A stretch of 64,000 bases of DNA from Thermodesulfobacteriota bacterium (GTDB lineage Bacteria; Desulfobacterota; UBA8473). Positions 8,377 to 17,096 of this stretch are shown piece by piece (position 1 is the stretch's first letter; each line of letters begins with the position of its first letter). The notes beneath the pieces were generated by a model, which did no database searches, was not told where the DNA came from, and saw only the letters and a program-made list of their open reading frames with translations. Both the position numbers and the translations under genes were made by a program. Location of the stretch: the NCBI GenBank assembly GCA_040757775.1, contig JBFLWQ010000014.1:19860-83859 (forward strand), given 5' to 3'.

Positions 8377-9747
8377 ATGGACAGTACTGTAAATAAAAGG
8401 GCTGCTTTACTCGTTGCTACCCTGGCATCTTTCCTTACGCCCTTTATGGGATCTTCTGTTAATATTGCCCTTCCCTCAATTGGGAAAGAATTTGCTATGG
8501 ATGCGGTTTTGTTAAATTGGGTTGCCACCGCATATCTTTTAGCCGCCGCAATGTTCCTTGTCCCTTCCGGAAGGATAGCAGATATACATGGAAGGAAAAA
8601 GATTTTTACATACGGCATAGTATTTTTTACTGTTTCATCTCTTCTCTCTGCCATCTCAACATCTGCTATTGCACTTATAGCCTTTCGGGTTTTACAGGGA
8701 ATAGGGAGTGCGATGATATTCGGGACCGGTGTAGCTATATTAACTTCAGTATTTCCTATTGGAGAAAGAGGCAAAGCTTTGGGGATAAATGTTGCTGCGG
8801 TTTATTCAGGGCTGTCTCTTGGCCCATTTTTAGGTGGATTTTTAACACAGCATTTTGGTTGGAGAAGCATTTTCATTATGACTGTTCCCCTAGGTGCGAT
8901 AGTAATCGGCTTTATATTCTGGAAATTGAAAGGAGAGTGGGCTGAAGCACAGGGGGAGAAGTTCGATTTTACCGGCTCTATATTCTATGGTCTTACCCTT
9001 GTAACGATAATGTACGGTTTTTCTCTCCTGCCAACGATATCGGGTGTATGGCTGATTCTGATGGGTGCATTAGGGATATTTTCATTCGTCAAGTGGGAGA
9101 TGAAGGTGAAAAACCCTATCTTAGATATAAAACTCTTCCTAAATAATACAGTCTTCGCTTTCTCCAACATGGCAGCCTTGATCCATTATAGTGCCACATT
9201 TGCCATAAGTTTCCTTTTAAGCCTTTATTTGCAATATATAAAAGGGTTCAGTCCTCAAAACGCAGGCTTTGTACTGGTATCCCAACCTGTTGTAATGGCT
9301 ATATTCTCCCCTCTTGCAGGCAGGCTCTCAGACAGGATTGAGCCAAGAATAGTTGCTTCAATTGGGATGATGTTGACCTCTTCAGGGCTTTTCCTGTTTA
9401 CCTTCCTGGATGGGGAAACGCCTTTAGCATTCATTGTAACCAGTCTAATCCTTGTTGGTTTTGGCTTTGCTCTTTTCTCATCCCCCAATACTAATGCAAT
9501 TATGAGCTCTGTTGAAAAGAGATCCTATGGAGTAGCTTCTGGAATGGTTGGAACAATGAGACTCATTGGACAGATGCTCAGTATGGGAATTGCAATGCTT
9601 ATATTTGCCTTGTACATCGGAAGGGTTCAAATTACATCTGAATACTATCTGCTTTTTTTGAAAGGTTTAAAGGTGGTTTTCATCATTTTTGCTACCCTTT
9701 GTTTTGGAGGTATATTTGCATCTCTTGCAAGAGGTAAGCTGCGATAA
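8377..9747 (+). CDS. MFS transporter (14 TM, DHA2/EmrB-QacA type)
   Basis: I place the start at ATG 8377 (456 residues) because AAGGA at 8364-8368 is eight bases ahead; an open frame extends to 8290 but that stretch is repeat-derived. About fourteen membrane helices are visible. Motif A is seen in SGRIADIHGRKKIF, motif C-like RVLQGIGSAMIFGTG follows, and a second ASGMVGTMRLIGQM-type helix marks the C-terminal half. DHA2 transporters are drug:proton antiporters exporting hydrophobic compounds across the inner membrane; no regulator gene is adjacent except the small DNA-binding-like protein that follows. Substrate unknown. Confidence 0.88.
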   Translation: MDSTVNKRAALLVATLASFLTPFMGSSVNIALPSIGKEFAMDAVLLNWVATAYLLAAAMFLVPSGRIADIHGRKKIFTYGIVFFTVSSLLSAISTSAIALIAFRVLQGIGSAMIFGTGVAILTSVFPIGERGKALGINVAAVYSGLSLGPFLGGFLTQHFGWRSIFIMTVPLGAIVIGFIFWKLKGEWAEAQGEKFDFTGSIFYGLTLVTIMYGFSLLPTISGVWLILMGALGIFSFVKWEMKVKNPILDIKLFLNNTVFAFSNMAALIHYSATFAISFLLSLYLQYIKGFSPQNAGFVLVSQPVVMAIFSPLAGRLSDRIEPRIVASIGMMLTSSGLFLFTFLDGETPLAFIVTSLILVGFGFALFSSPNTNAIMSSVEKRSYGVASGMVGTMRLIGQMLSMGIAMLIFALYIGRVQITSEYYLLFLKGLKVVFIIFATLCFGGIFASLARGKLR

Positions 9748-9771
9748 CCTTAAAGCCAGGGGGCGGGTATA

Positions 9772-10140
9772 ATGAAATGCAGTAACTGTGGGGCTGAGTT
9801 GGATAGTGAATACAGGTACAAGATACGATGGGAAAGGGTCTGTGAAGACTGTTATATAAACGCTACACTACCTAAAAATCCTTGCGATCCAATAGCACAG
9901 ATGGTAACAGAAAATTTTATGGAAACGTTTAAAAGATCGCCGATGGAAGAGCTTTCTGATATACAGAAAAAGATTTATGAATTTATTAAAGAAAAAGGCA
10001 ATGTGTTGCCAGAGGAAATCGCGGAAGAGTTCGGTTTAGGGGAGTTAGACCTTAAGAAAAATTTTATCGTACTCAGAAGGCTTGGATTAGCCAAGGCAAA
10101 AAAGATAGGCAATAAGGTATATTACGTAATGTGGGAATAA
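9772..10140 (+). CDS. zinc-ribbon / winged-helix protein
   Basis: The 122-residue protein opens with CSNCG and CEDCY, a four-cysteine zinc-ribbon in the first 30 residues, then a linker and, from about residue 60, a helix-turn-helix of MarR/ArsR or winged-helix type (QKKIYEFIKEKGNVLPEEIA followed by a recognition-helix-like LKKNFIVLRRLGLAKAKK and a beta wing NKVYYVMWE). It could be a small transcription regulator or an RNA-binding factor. It begins 25 bp after the MFS gene on the same strand, so it might regulate that exporter, but this is inference. The ribosome-binding site is GGGGGCGGG. Confidence 0.75.
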   Translation: MKCSNCGAELDSEYRYKIRWERVCEDCYINATLPKNPCDPIAQMVTENFMETFKRSPMEELSDIQKKIYEFIKEKGNVLPEEIAEEFGLGELDLKKNFIVLRRLGLAKAKKIGNKVYYVMWE

Positions 10141-10204
10141 GTTGGACATTTAAGTCCCATGAAGGCATAGAAGGCAGCGAGGGCTGTGAAGACAGGTCAT
10201 AATC

Positions 10205-10930
10205 ATGACAGAATTTGACAAGACCCGATGGGCAGAAAAGGCATTTGCCCATGAGTACCTGGAAACGGCAGATATCCGGATCTTAGAGAGGAGAAGATTG
10301 CTGGAAGTATTGAAATCTTTCTACAGGTATTTCCTCGGGAACGATCAACAAAGCAGAGTTTTGGACATGGGATGTGGAGATGGTATTCTGATACATGAGC
10401 TTTTAAAAATTGATAGTTCTATATCAGCTACATTGATTGACGGTTCAGAGAATATGCTGAACAAAGCCAGAGAAAGACTGGCTGGCTTTAAGAATATCCA
10501 CTTCATTAAAGCAAGTTTTCAGGAGCTATTGTTATCCAAAGATATTTCACTTGCAGATTTCAGCATGGTAGTTTCCTCCCTTGCCATTCACCATCTGACA
10601 ATGAATGAGAAGAAATCAATCTTTAATTACATTTATTCCTGCTTAAGAGGGGGGGGCTATTTTGTAAACACAGATGTTGTCCTCTCACCAGCAGAAACCC
10701 TTGAGAAATGGTATCTGGAATTATGGAAGGAATGGATAATCAGGAGACAGACTGCATTGAAACTAGAAAGCAGGTATGAAGGTATTATCAGTAATCATAC
10801 AGAAAAGGAGCATCATAGTAAGCTTGACACATTAACCGACCAACTGAATGCCTTGAAAGGTGCAGGATTCAAAGATATAGACTGTTTCTATAAATATGGA
10901 ATATTTGCAATGTATGGTGGCAGGAAGTAA
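10205..10930 (+). CDS. class I SAM-dependent methyltransferase
   Basis: The 241-residue cytoplasmic protein carries methyltransferase motif I as VLDMGCGDGILIHELL (about residues 58-73), an acidic end of strand 2 (LIDGSENML) and a motif IV-like SMVVSSLAIHHL (about 120-131), the arrangement of methyltransferase domain 25/12 families. It should transfer a methyl group from S-adenosylmethionine to a small molecule or lipid. The substrate is not evident. Genes on either side (winged-helix protein, SPFH protein) give no pathway context. The ribosome-binding site is weak. Confidence 0.87.
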   Translation: MTEFDKTRWAEKAFAHEYLETADIRILERRRLLEVLKSFYRYFLGNDQQSRVLDMGCGDGILIHELLKIDSSISATLIDGSENMLNKARERLAGFKNIHFIKASFQELLLSKDISLADFSMVVSSLAIHHLTMNEKKSIFNYIYSCLRGGGYFVNTDVVLSPAETLEKWYLELWKEWIIRRQTALKLESRYEGIISNHTEKEHHSKLDTLTDQLNALKGAGFKDIDCFYKYGIFAMYGGRK

Positions 10931-10950
10931 CATAAAGAGGAGGTAGTACA

Positions 10951-11820
10951 ATGAATGAAAGGGATGTTTACAGGGCTAAGGAGGCAATGGAGTCTGCAAT
11001 GAAGAAAGGACCTATGAGGCTGGCATTGATTATTGGAGCGATTTTCTTGTTTTTATTGCTTTTAAGGCCATGGGTTCAGATTGGGGCAGGTGAAAGGGGA
11101 GTTGTCCTTAATTTTGGCGCTGTTAAGAAGAATGTGCTTGGAGAAGGGCTGCATTTCAGGATACCCATAATGCAGGAGATTGTCCCGATGGATGTCAAGG
11201 TTCAGAAATCTTTGACAAATGCCGCTGCTTCATCGTCTGACCTTCAGGAAGTGAGTTCAGAGGTTGCGCTTAATTATCATATAATTCCAGATAAGTCAAA
11301 TATTGTCTATCAGTCTATCGGCATACACTTTAAAGAGCGAATCATAGACCCCGCAGTGCAGGAGGTAGTAAAGGCTGTGACAGCCAGGTATACAGCAGAA
11401 GAGCTTATCACAAAGAGGCCAGCAGTAAGCGAGGCAATGAGAACAACCCTTACTGAAAGGCTCATGACGCACAACATAGCAGTTGATGCATTCTCTATCG
11501 TCGGTTTTAGCTTCTCCAAGATATTTATGGAAGCCATCGAGTCAAAGCAGACAGCAGAACAGCTTGCACTGAAGGCAAAAAGGGACCTGGAAAGGATAAA
11601 GATAGAGGCAGAGCAAAAGGTTACGGCAGCCAAGGCAGAGGCAGAGTCCCTTAGGCTGCAGAGAGCGAATATTTCATCAGATCTTATAGAGCTTAGAAAG
11701 GTAGAGGCCAATCTCAAGGCTATAGATAAATGGAATGGGATACTCCCACAGGTTACCGGTGGTGGAGCTGTGCCATTTATCGGCGTAGGTGAGACACAGA
11801 AGAGTAACATAAAAAGGTAG
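10951..11820 (+). CDS. SPFH/prohibitin family membrane protein
   Basis: The 289-residue protein has one membrane helix at about residues 22-42, then the SPFH (band 7) domain: WVQIGAGERGVVLNFGAV, a GLHFRIPIMQ strand and the later heptad-rich helix (about 185-260) full of Ala, Glu and Lys that forms the coiled coil of prohibitin oligomers. Bacterial prohibitin-like proteins assemble into ring-shaped membrane scaffolds that often control FtsH or other proteases; no partner gene is adjacent here. GAGGAGGT precedes the start. The family call is strong, the cellular role inferred. Confidence 0.9.
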   Translation: MNERDVYRAKEAMESAMKKGPMRLALIIGAIFLFLLLLRPWVQIGAGERGVVLNFGAVKKNVLGEGLHFRIPIMQEIVPMDVKVQKSLTNAAASSSDLQEVSSEVALNYHIIPDKSNIVYQSIGIHFKERIIDPAVQEVVKAVTARYTAEELITKRPAVSEAMRTTLTERLMTHNIAVDAFSIVGFSFSKIFMEAIESKQTAEQLALKAKRDLERIKIEAEQKVTAAKAEAESLRLQRANISSDLIELRKVEANLKAIDKWNGILPQVTGGGAVPFIGVGETQKSNIKR

Positions 11821-11855
11821 AGAACCCCTTTGTTATATCTATACAAGGAACAACC

Positions 11856-12794
11856 ATGAGAGTTAGCAGATTCCCTTCGTGGCTCAAGAAGGATATTTCC
11901 CGGGGGAAAGGTTTATTCAAGGTTAAAAATATACTCTCGGATTTGAGACTGAACACAGTCTGTCAGAGTGCCAAATGCCCGAATATTGGTGAGTGTTTCG
12001 GGGGGGGGGCAGCCACTTTTATGATTATGGGTACTATCTGTACCAGGGACTGCCGATTTTGTGCCATACATGGAGGAACTCCAAACCCTCTTGAGTTAGA
12101 TGAACCATTAAGGGTAGCACAGGCAGCAAAGGTTCTGGGATTAACCTATGTGGTTGTTACCTCTGTAACCAGAGACGACCTGCCGGATGGAGGTGCTGAA
12201 CACTTTTCAAAGACCGTTACGGCTATACGAGAAGTTTTGCCAGATTCCAAAGTTGAAGTGCTGGTCCCTGATTTTAAAGGCAGCCATGATGCTGTACGAG
12301 AGGTGGTCAAATCAAGCCCCACTGTCTTTAACCACAACATGGAAACGGTTTCTCGCCTTTATTCCATGACCCGGCCTGGTGCAGATTACTGCCGTTCTTT
12401 AAATGTCCTGGGGTTTGCAAAAAACCTTGACAGTGACATTGTAACAAAATCGGGTTTAATGCTGGGCTTGGGAGAAACAAGGGAAGAGATTCTCTGCTCC
12501 ATGAAAGACCTCAGGAATGTTGGATGTGATGTCCTGACTATGGGGCAGTATATCAGCCCTTCTGATCGTCATTTTCCGGAAGAAAGATTTCTCTATCCCG
12601 ATGAGTTCAAAAAGCTTGAATCAATAGGCAAAGAGATGGGTTTCCTGGGGGTGGCTTCGGGTCCATTTGTTCGAAGCTCTTACCATGCTGGTAGGCTCCT
12701 GGAAAGGATCCTTCAACAACAGGAGAAGGATAATGGAGAAAGACAAACCCTCAAAGTGGCGTCTATTGACCACTGGTTTTCTGAATGCGTTTGA
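11856..12794 (+). CDS. lipA: lipoyl synthase
   Basis: The 312-residue radical SAM enzyme inserts two sulfurs at C6 and C8 of protein-bound octanoyl chains to make lipoyl groups. It has both Fe-S clusters: the auxiliary CQSAKCPNIGEC (about residues 36-47) and the radical SAM CTRDCRFC (CX3CX2C, about 62-69). A TRDDLPDGGAEHF segment and a C-terminal RSSYHA are family hallmarks. The segment after GEC is encoded by a run of ten G (12000-12009) and reads FGGGAATFM where most LipA proteins have W-G-R/D-G-T-A-T-F-M. Its 3-prime end overlaps lipM by 62 bp, implying translational coupling. AAGGAAC precedes the start. Confidence 0.96.
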   Translation: MRVSRFPSWLKKDISRGKGLFKVKNILSDLRLNTVCQSAKCPNIGECFGGGAATFMIMGTICTRDCRFCAIHGGTPNPLELDEPLRVAQAAKVLGLTYVVVTSVTRDDLPDGGAEHFSKTVTAIREVLPDSKVEVLVPDFKGSHDAVREVVKSSPTVFNHNMETVSRLYSMTRPGADYCRSLNVLGFAKNLDSDIVTKSGLMLGLGETREEILCSMKDLRNVGCDVLTMGQYISPSDRHFPEERFLYPDEFKKLESIGKEMGFLGVASGPFVRSSYHAGRLLERILQQQEKDNGERQTLKVASIDHWFSECV

Positions 12795-13593
12795 AAATAT
12801 GGCTATAGATGAGGCTATATTAAAGTCCTGCAGTCAAGGTAAATCCCCGCCTACTATCAGATTCTACGGTTGGAAACCTCATGCAGTATCTCTCGGATAT
12901 TCTCAACAGGTTGAAGGCAACATTAACTTACAGGTATGTGAAAGATTGGGGACAGATATTGTTCGTCGTCTTACTGGCGGAAAAGCGGTTCTTCACGATG
13001 AGGAGCTGACCTACTCTTTTGTCTGCTCGTCAGGCAACTCGCTTTTTCCACGAAATATCATGGGAACTTATAAAAAAATAAGTTCCTGTTTAATCGAGGG
13101 GTTTAAGAGGCTGGATATCGATGCCCAATTAATTACACCAAAAGGAGGGAAAGTCGGTTTATATGAAAAGAAATCCAACCCAAGCTGTTTTTCATCCCCT
13201 TCACGATACGAGATATCCGTATGCGGAAGAAAGATTTGCGGGAGTTCTCAACGACGGGTTAATGGTGCTTTTCTACAGCATGGTTCTATTTTAATTGGAT
13301 TTGATGCCCAAAAACTTTCCCGGATAATGGTGTTTAAGGGATTAAAGAGAGAGGTGGTGGTAGATTATCTGGCCAGAAATATAACTTCGGTGAGCGACCA
13401 TGTAGGTAAAGACATAGATTTCTTTAAGCTCCAGGGAATATTCGTAGAGGGCTTTCAAAAGGGATTGGAAATAGAATTGAGAAAGGGGGAACTTAGCCCT
13501 CAAGAACATCAATTAAAGGAGCGGTATCTAAAAGAACGCTATCTGAAACCAGAGTGGAACCTTAGGATGTCAGGCGGCTATAGAAATTGGTGA
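12733..13593 (+). CDS. lipM: octanoyltransferase LipM / lipoate-protein ligase A family
   Basis: I chose ATG 12733 (287 residues) because AGGAGAAGGAT precedes it; an upstream in-frame ATG lies inside lipA. The protein has the BPL/LPL fold: RRLTGGKAVLHDEELTYS (about residues 77-94) with the RRxTGG and H-x-x-E-x-T-Y motifs, and GRKICGSSQRR downstream. A CFSSPSRYEI segment (about 156-165) places a Cys where LipM enzymes carry their acyl-thioester nucleophile, so transfer of octanoate from acyl carrier protein, rather than ATP-dependent ligation, is the likelier activity. With lipA upstream it completes de novo lipoate synthesis. Confidence 0.88.
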   Translation: MEKDKPSKWRLLTTGFLNAFENMAIDEAILKSCSQGKSPPTIRFYGWKPHAVSLGYSQQVEGNINLQVCERLGTDIVRRLTGGKAVLHDEELTYSFVCSSGNSLFPRNIMGTYKKISSCLIEGFKRLDIDAQLITPKGGKVGLYEKKSNPSCFSSPSRYEISVCGRKICGSSQRRVNGAFLQHGSILIGFDAQKLSRIMVFKGLKREVVVDYLARNITSVSDHVGKDIDFFKLQGIFVEGFQKGLEIELRKGELSPQEHQLKERYLKERYLKPEWNLRMSGGYRNW

Positions 13594-13649
13594 CATAAAG
13601 GGTCTGACGAAAAACAAGGTTCTCCTCTAAAGAGGAAGGAGGTTATACC

Positions 13650-14939
13650 ATGGTAAAAGAAAGGAAATACTGGAACGAAGAATTAGAGACTATGCCTTTA
13701 GAAGACTTGAGGAAATTGCAGGAAAAGCTTCTCCAGGAGACAGTGAGCCGTGCATATGAAAAAACCAAGTTTTACAGGCAAAAATTCGATGGTGCTGGGA
13801 TAAAACCTTCGGAAATCAATACATTAGATGATCTGAAAAAGTTGCCCTTGATCCATTCTTCAGAGGACTTTCGCAAGGCACCGATACCGGATAGGCTGGC
13901 TGTACCTTTCGAAGAGGTAAAATACCTGGAATCAAGCTCAGGCACCACAGGGGTCCCTATGGCTATTCTGTGGAGCAGTAAAGACTGGAAGAATCTCATG
14001 GATGCAGAAGCAAGGGCAAGATGGACATTAGGGGCAAGACCTTCTGACGTGGTCCATGTTCTGACTGGCTTCCCATGCTGTCAAGGGGGTTATCAACACC
14101 TTGGTGCAATGGTCATGGCACTTAGTGCTGGGAGAGGAGTGTTAGATAACCAGATAAAACTCGGTCAGATGGTTGGTGTCTCAGTACTTGAATATTTGCC
14201 AAGTCTGGTACTAAAGTATTTCGAAAGGGCAACAGAGATGGGGTACGATATCAAGAATGGAAGTATTAGGCTCATTTCGGCACTGGGAGAAGGATGGGCA
14301 GAAGCATACAAGAGGAGAGTAGAAGACGACTATAATGTCATCCTCAGAACTCTTTATGGTTCAGTAGATGCAGGTCTTATTGGTGCCCAGTGTGAATCGG
14401 GGGAGGGTCTACACACCTTTTTAGACCTGGTCATAACAGAGATCATTGACCCGGAAACAGGAGAGGTCTTAACCCCTGGTCAGGAAGGGGAACTGATAAT
14501 AACCCTTTTATGGCCAGATGCTACCCCTATAATAAGATACCGCACAGGTGATGTCACTAAAATACTCCCTTATGAACCATGTTCCTGCGGCAGGACTCAC
14601 CCCAAGATATCCATGGTGAGAGGCAGAGCGGCTCATATCACAAAGGTCAGAGGTAAAAACATCCTTCCTATAGACGTTGAAGAGATAATAGCTATTATCC
14701 CTGAATTGGCAACCGACTACCAGATAATCGTGGATAAACCCGGAGAGTTACAGGTATTAAAGGTAAAGATGGAATATAAACCTGATGTTAAAGACCTAAA
14801 GCCATTGAAGAAACGGGTTGAGGATGCCTTTAAGAAAAACCTAATTGTAGAAAGTGATGTGGAACTTGTTCCAATGGGAATTTTAGGACGCGAAAAGTTT
14901 AAGGCAACAAGGGTAATAAGAACCTACGATGAGAACTAA
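13650..14939 (+). CDS. phenylacetate-CoA ligase family (PaaK-like) AMP-forming ligase
   Basis: The 429-residue adenylate-forming enzyme begins with the PaaK-type YWNEELETMP motif and has the phosphate-binding loop ESSSGTTGVPM (about residues 94-104), a central LRTLYGSVDAG, the acyl-adenylate core IIRYRTGDVTKI (about 291-302) and a C-terminal GRAAHITKVRGKNI with the lid domain. It should activate an aryl or other carboxylic acid to its CoA thioester via an acyl-AMP. A paralogue lies tail to tail at 15016-16296. The ribosome-binding site AAGGAGGT is excellent. The real substrate (phenylacetate, benzoate-like or another acid) cannot be told from sequence. Confidence 0.9.
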   Translation: MVKERKYWNEELETMPLEDLRKLQEKLLQETVSRAYEKTKFYRQKFDGAGIKPSEINTLDDLKKLPLIHSSEDFRKAPIPDRLAVPFEEVKYLESSSGTTGVPMAILWSSKDWKNLMDAEARARWTLGARPSDVVHVLTGFPCCQGGYQHLGAMVMALSAGRGVLDNQIKLGQMVGVSVLEYLPSLVLKYFERATEMGYDIKNGSIRLISALGEGWAEAYKRRVEDDYNVILRTLYGSVDAGLIGAQCESGEGLHTFLDLVITEIIDPETGEVLTPGQEGELIITLLWPDATPIIRYRTGDVTKILPYEPCSCGRTHPKISMVRGRAAHITKVRGKNILPIDVEEIIAIIPELATDYQIIVDKPGELQVLKVKMEYKPDVKDLKPLKKRVEDAFKKNLIVESDVELVPMGILGREKFKATRVIRTYDEN

Positions 14940-15015
14940 TGGCTCATAGTAGGAAGATTTAGGTTAGAATGATTCCTTTTTCAGGGTATCATCCACGACG
15001 CCTTTGCCTATGGTT

Positions 15016-16296
15016 CTAATATGTCTTAATAATACGCTGTGCCTTATAGGTACCGGATACGATAGAACCTCTTTCTAACAGCTCTATTTCACTCTCCACA
15101 CCTAAATTTTGATGAATGACCTCTTCGACGCGATTTCTCAAGTTATTTAAGTTCTCAATACCCGGTTGATATTCAAGTTTTACCTTCAATTTTTTTAATT
15201 CTCCTGGCATATCAATTACTATCTGATAGTTCTCTGCCAAGCCTTCGGTACTTGCCATCACCTCCTCTATATCCAGGGGCATAACCTTCTTTCCAGTTAC
15301 CTTTACTATCTGCGAAATTCTTCCTTTTACCGGAGCCATCCTCGGATGGGTCCTCCCACAGGCACACGGCTCGTATGGATATATCTGGGATACATCACCA
15401 ACCTTATACCTTATCAATGGGAATGCTTCGTTCATAAGAAGGGCAGTAACTACGATCTCACCTTCCTCTCCATCAGGAAGGGGGGTCCCCGTTTCCGGAT
15501 CCAGGATTTCGAGATAAATCAGGTCTGAAAATATATGCATTCCACATCTCTTCTCACATTGAGCAGCAGCTACACCCAGTTCTACTGAACCCCACAGGGT
15601 TGTGAAAGGTATCCCATACTTGGTTTCGACTTTTTTCTTATATGCCTCAGCCCATGCCTCTCCAACACCGCTTACAAGTCTGAGTTTGCTCTTCCTCACA
15701 TCGAAGCCCAACTCCTTTGCCCTTTCAAAGTAATTGAGCATCAAACTGGGCATGTGTTCAATAATGCTAACACCAGCAGTCTGGGTAAGGCTGATCTGTT
15801 TGTCTATAAATCCCCTTCCGGCACTGAGCAAGAGACAGGTAGCCCCCATCTCCACATATCCCCGGTGGCAACAGTCAAAACCCGTAAGAACCTGAACCAC
15901 ATCATCTGGCCTTGCTCCCATTGTCCACCTGCCACGGGCTTCACCCTCAAAAAATGCCTTTACATCTCTTGTACTGTATGGGATGGGTTCGGGAATTCCT
16001 GTGGTTGTCCCTGATGTGGAGTGGTACATCTTGACTTCACTCAAAGGAACAGAGAGCTTATCCCCAAAAGGAGCATTGCGTATGTCCTCCACATCATCTG
16101 TCAAGGGAAGCTTCACTATGTCTCCCAGAGTAGTTATGTCCGATGGTTTAACCCCAGCCTCATCAAATTTCCGTTTATATACTCTACTATGCTCATAGGC
16201 GTGGGCTACAACAGACTGAAGCCTCTTTCCCTGTAGACTCTTCAGTTTATCCAGAGGCATTGTCTCCATTTCTTCATTCCAGAATTTCTTTTCCAT
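15016..16296 (-). CDS. phenylacetate-CoA ligase family (PaaK-like), divergent phosphate loop
   Basis: The 426-residue paralogue of the gene at 13650 shares its whole domain order: FWNEEMETMPLDKL at the start, FTTLWGSVELG, LIRYKVGDVSQI (about residues 288-299) and GRISQIVKVTGKKV. The phosphate-binding loop is unusual, HSTSGTTTGIPEP, one Thr longer than the SGTTGxP of most family members, followed by a second Pro. It could therefore handle a different acid or nucleotide geometry. The two genes converge with a 76-bp gap, which rules out one operon and suggests an inverted duplication followed by divergence. Function beyond AMP-dependent CoA ligation is inference. Confidence 0.88.
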   Translation of the reverse strand: MEKKFWNEEMETMPLDKLKSLQGKRLQSVVAHAYEHSRVYKRKFDEAGVKPSDITTLGDIVKLPLTDDVEDIRNAPFGDKLSVPLSEVKMYHSTSGTTTGIPEPIPYSTRDVKAFFEGEARGRWTMGARPDDVVQVLTGFDCCHRGYVEMGATCLLLSAGRGFIDKQISLTQTAGVSIIEHMPSLMLNYFERAKELGFDVRKSKLRLVSGVGEAWAEAYKKKVETKYGIPFTTLWGSVELGVAAAQCEKRCGMHIFSDLIYLEILDPETGTPLPDGEEGEIVVTALLMNEAFPLIRYKVGDVSQIYPYEPCACGRTHPRMAPVKGRISQIVKVTGKKVMPLDIEEVMASTEGLAENYQIVIDMPGELKKLKVKLEYQPGIENLNNLRNRVEEVIHQNLGVESEIELLERGSIVSGTYKAQRIIKTY

Positions 16297-16583
16297 TTCT
16301 ACCCCCTTTCATTATAAACAGGTTATTGTACCAGGATTTCGCTCTCCCCTAGCTGCTTTTATACTAAACTTTCTATATTTATTTGTTCAATTTAACAAAG
16401 CCTATGACTTTTGTCAATATGTACGTAAATCGTGCGCGAAATCTTTATTGACATTTAGGTACCTATTTACAAAGGATCGCTATTGATGGAATTCAACAAT
16501 CAGGCTTGATAGCCTAAATAATATATTTGTGGATAAGGCAGAAGGGATAAGGATTAGTATTTTTGCAGGGTACTTCAAATAAG

Positions 16584-16859
16584 TCACCCGACTTCCAGAC
16601 GGAGCTCTTTACCAAGTGCATTTGCAAATTTTTTCAAAGTAGAGAGTTTGATATCCTCTGCATGATATTCAATTCTAGAGATGGCTGATTTTTTAGTATT
16701 CAATTTTGACGCAAGGTCTTCTTGGGTAAAACCAGCATCTTCACGTGCCTTTTTTAATAGTGCACCAATTTTAAACTGCTCGTAACCTGTATCATAGCCC
16801 AAGGCAAACTTTGGATCACGAGACTTCCTGTTTTTTATATATTTTTGAAGATCGCTCAT
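16584..16859 (-). CDS. HigA-like XRE family antitoxin
   Basis: The 91-residue protein has a charged N-terminus and a C-terminal helix-turn-helix of the Cro/XRE type: [20 protein letters not shown], then [19 protein letters not shown] and a final hydrophobic strand. This is the HigA/antitoxin arrangement seen beside Gp49-like (HigB/RelE) toxins. The toxin gene should lie immediately upstream on the minus strand, and only a decayed remnant is there (16861-17095), so this is an orphan antitoxin or DNA-binding protein. Its ribosome-binding sequence CGGAGGAAAC is inside the toxin remnant, preserving the original operon spacing. Confidence 0.85.
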   Translation of the reverse strand: MSDLQKYIKNRKSRDPKFALGYDTGYEQFKIGALLKKAREDAGFTQEDLASKLNTKKSAISRIEYHAEDIKLSTLKKFANALGKELRLEVG

Positions 16860-16860
16860 T

Positions 16861-17095
16861 ATTGTTTCCTCCGAAAATAGTCTTTTTTTCTTTCCTCAGC
16901 AATTTTAATGGCCTGCTTTGGCATTAATTAGTTTTCCGATCAGCTTAGACTTTTTCAGGTTGTCAATTTGATTCAGGTAATACTCAAAGGTGCCGGGAAG
17001 GATTTGTTTCTTGAAAAAGAGGGGGATGAAGTTTCCTTGGAAAGAGGGGCAGCACTATTACGATATCGCCTGCATTCTCTTGTTGGCCAGAGTTC
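16861..17095 (-). pseudogene. degenerate HigB/Gp49-like toxin remnant
   Basis: Directly upstream of the antitoxin the minus strand reads [18 protein letters not shown] then a stop two codons before the antitoxin ATG, which matches the conserved tail of Gp49-like toxins (K-x-P-x-x-x-I-x-x-A-x-x-R). Further upstream, pieces reminiscent of the same family (LKKSKLIGKL in another frame and KELWPTRECRRYR in a third) are separated by frameshifts and stops. No single frame spans them. I read it as a toxin inactivated by several indels. The tail is convincing; the boundaries and the upstream pieces are tentative. Confidence 0.5.
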
Positions 17096-17096
17096 C

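Noticed and set aside
8352..8774. 140-residue minus-strand open frame
   Set aside because: It mirrors the hydrophobic start of the MFS gene; its amino-acid pattern reflects the opposite strand of transmembrane codons.
11310..11846. 178-residue minus-strand open frame
   Set aside because: It is complementary to the SPFH gene coiled-coil region; the Ala/Ser/Leu composition is what a reversed Lys/Glu/Ala helix gives.
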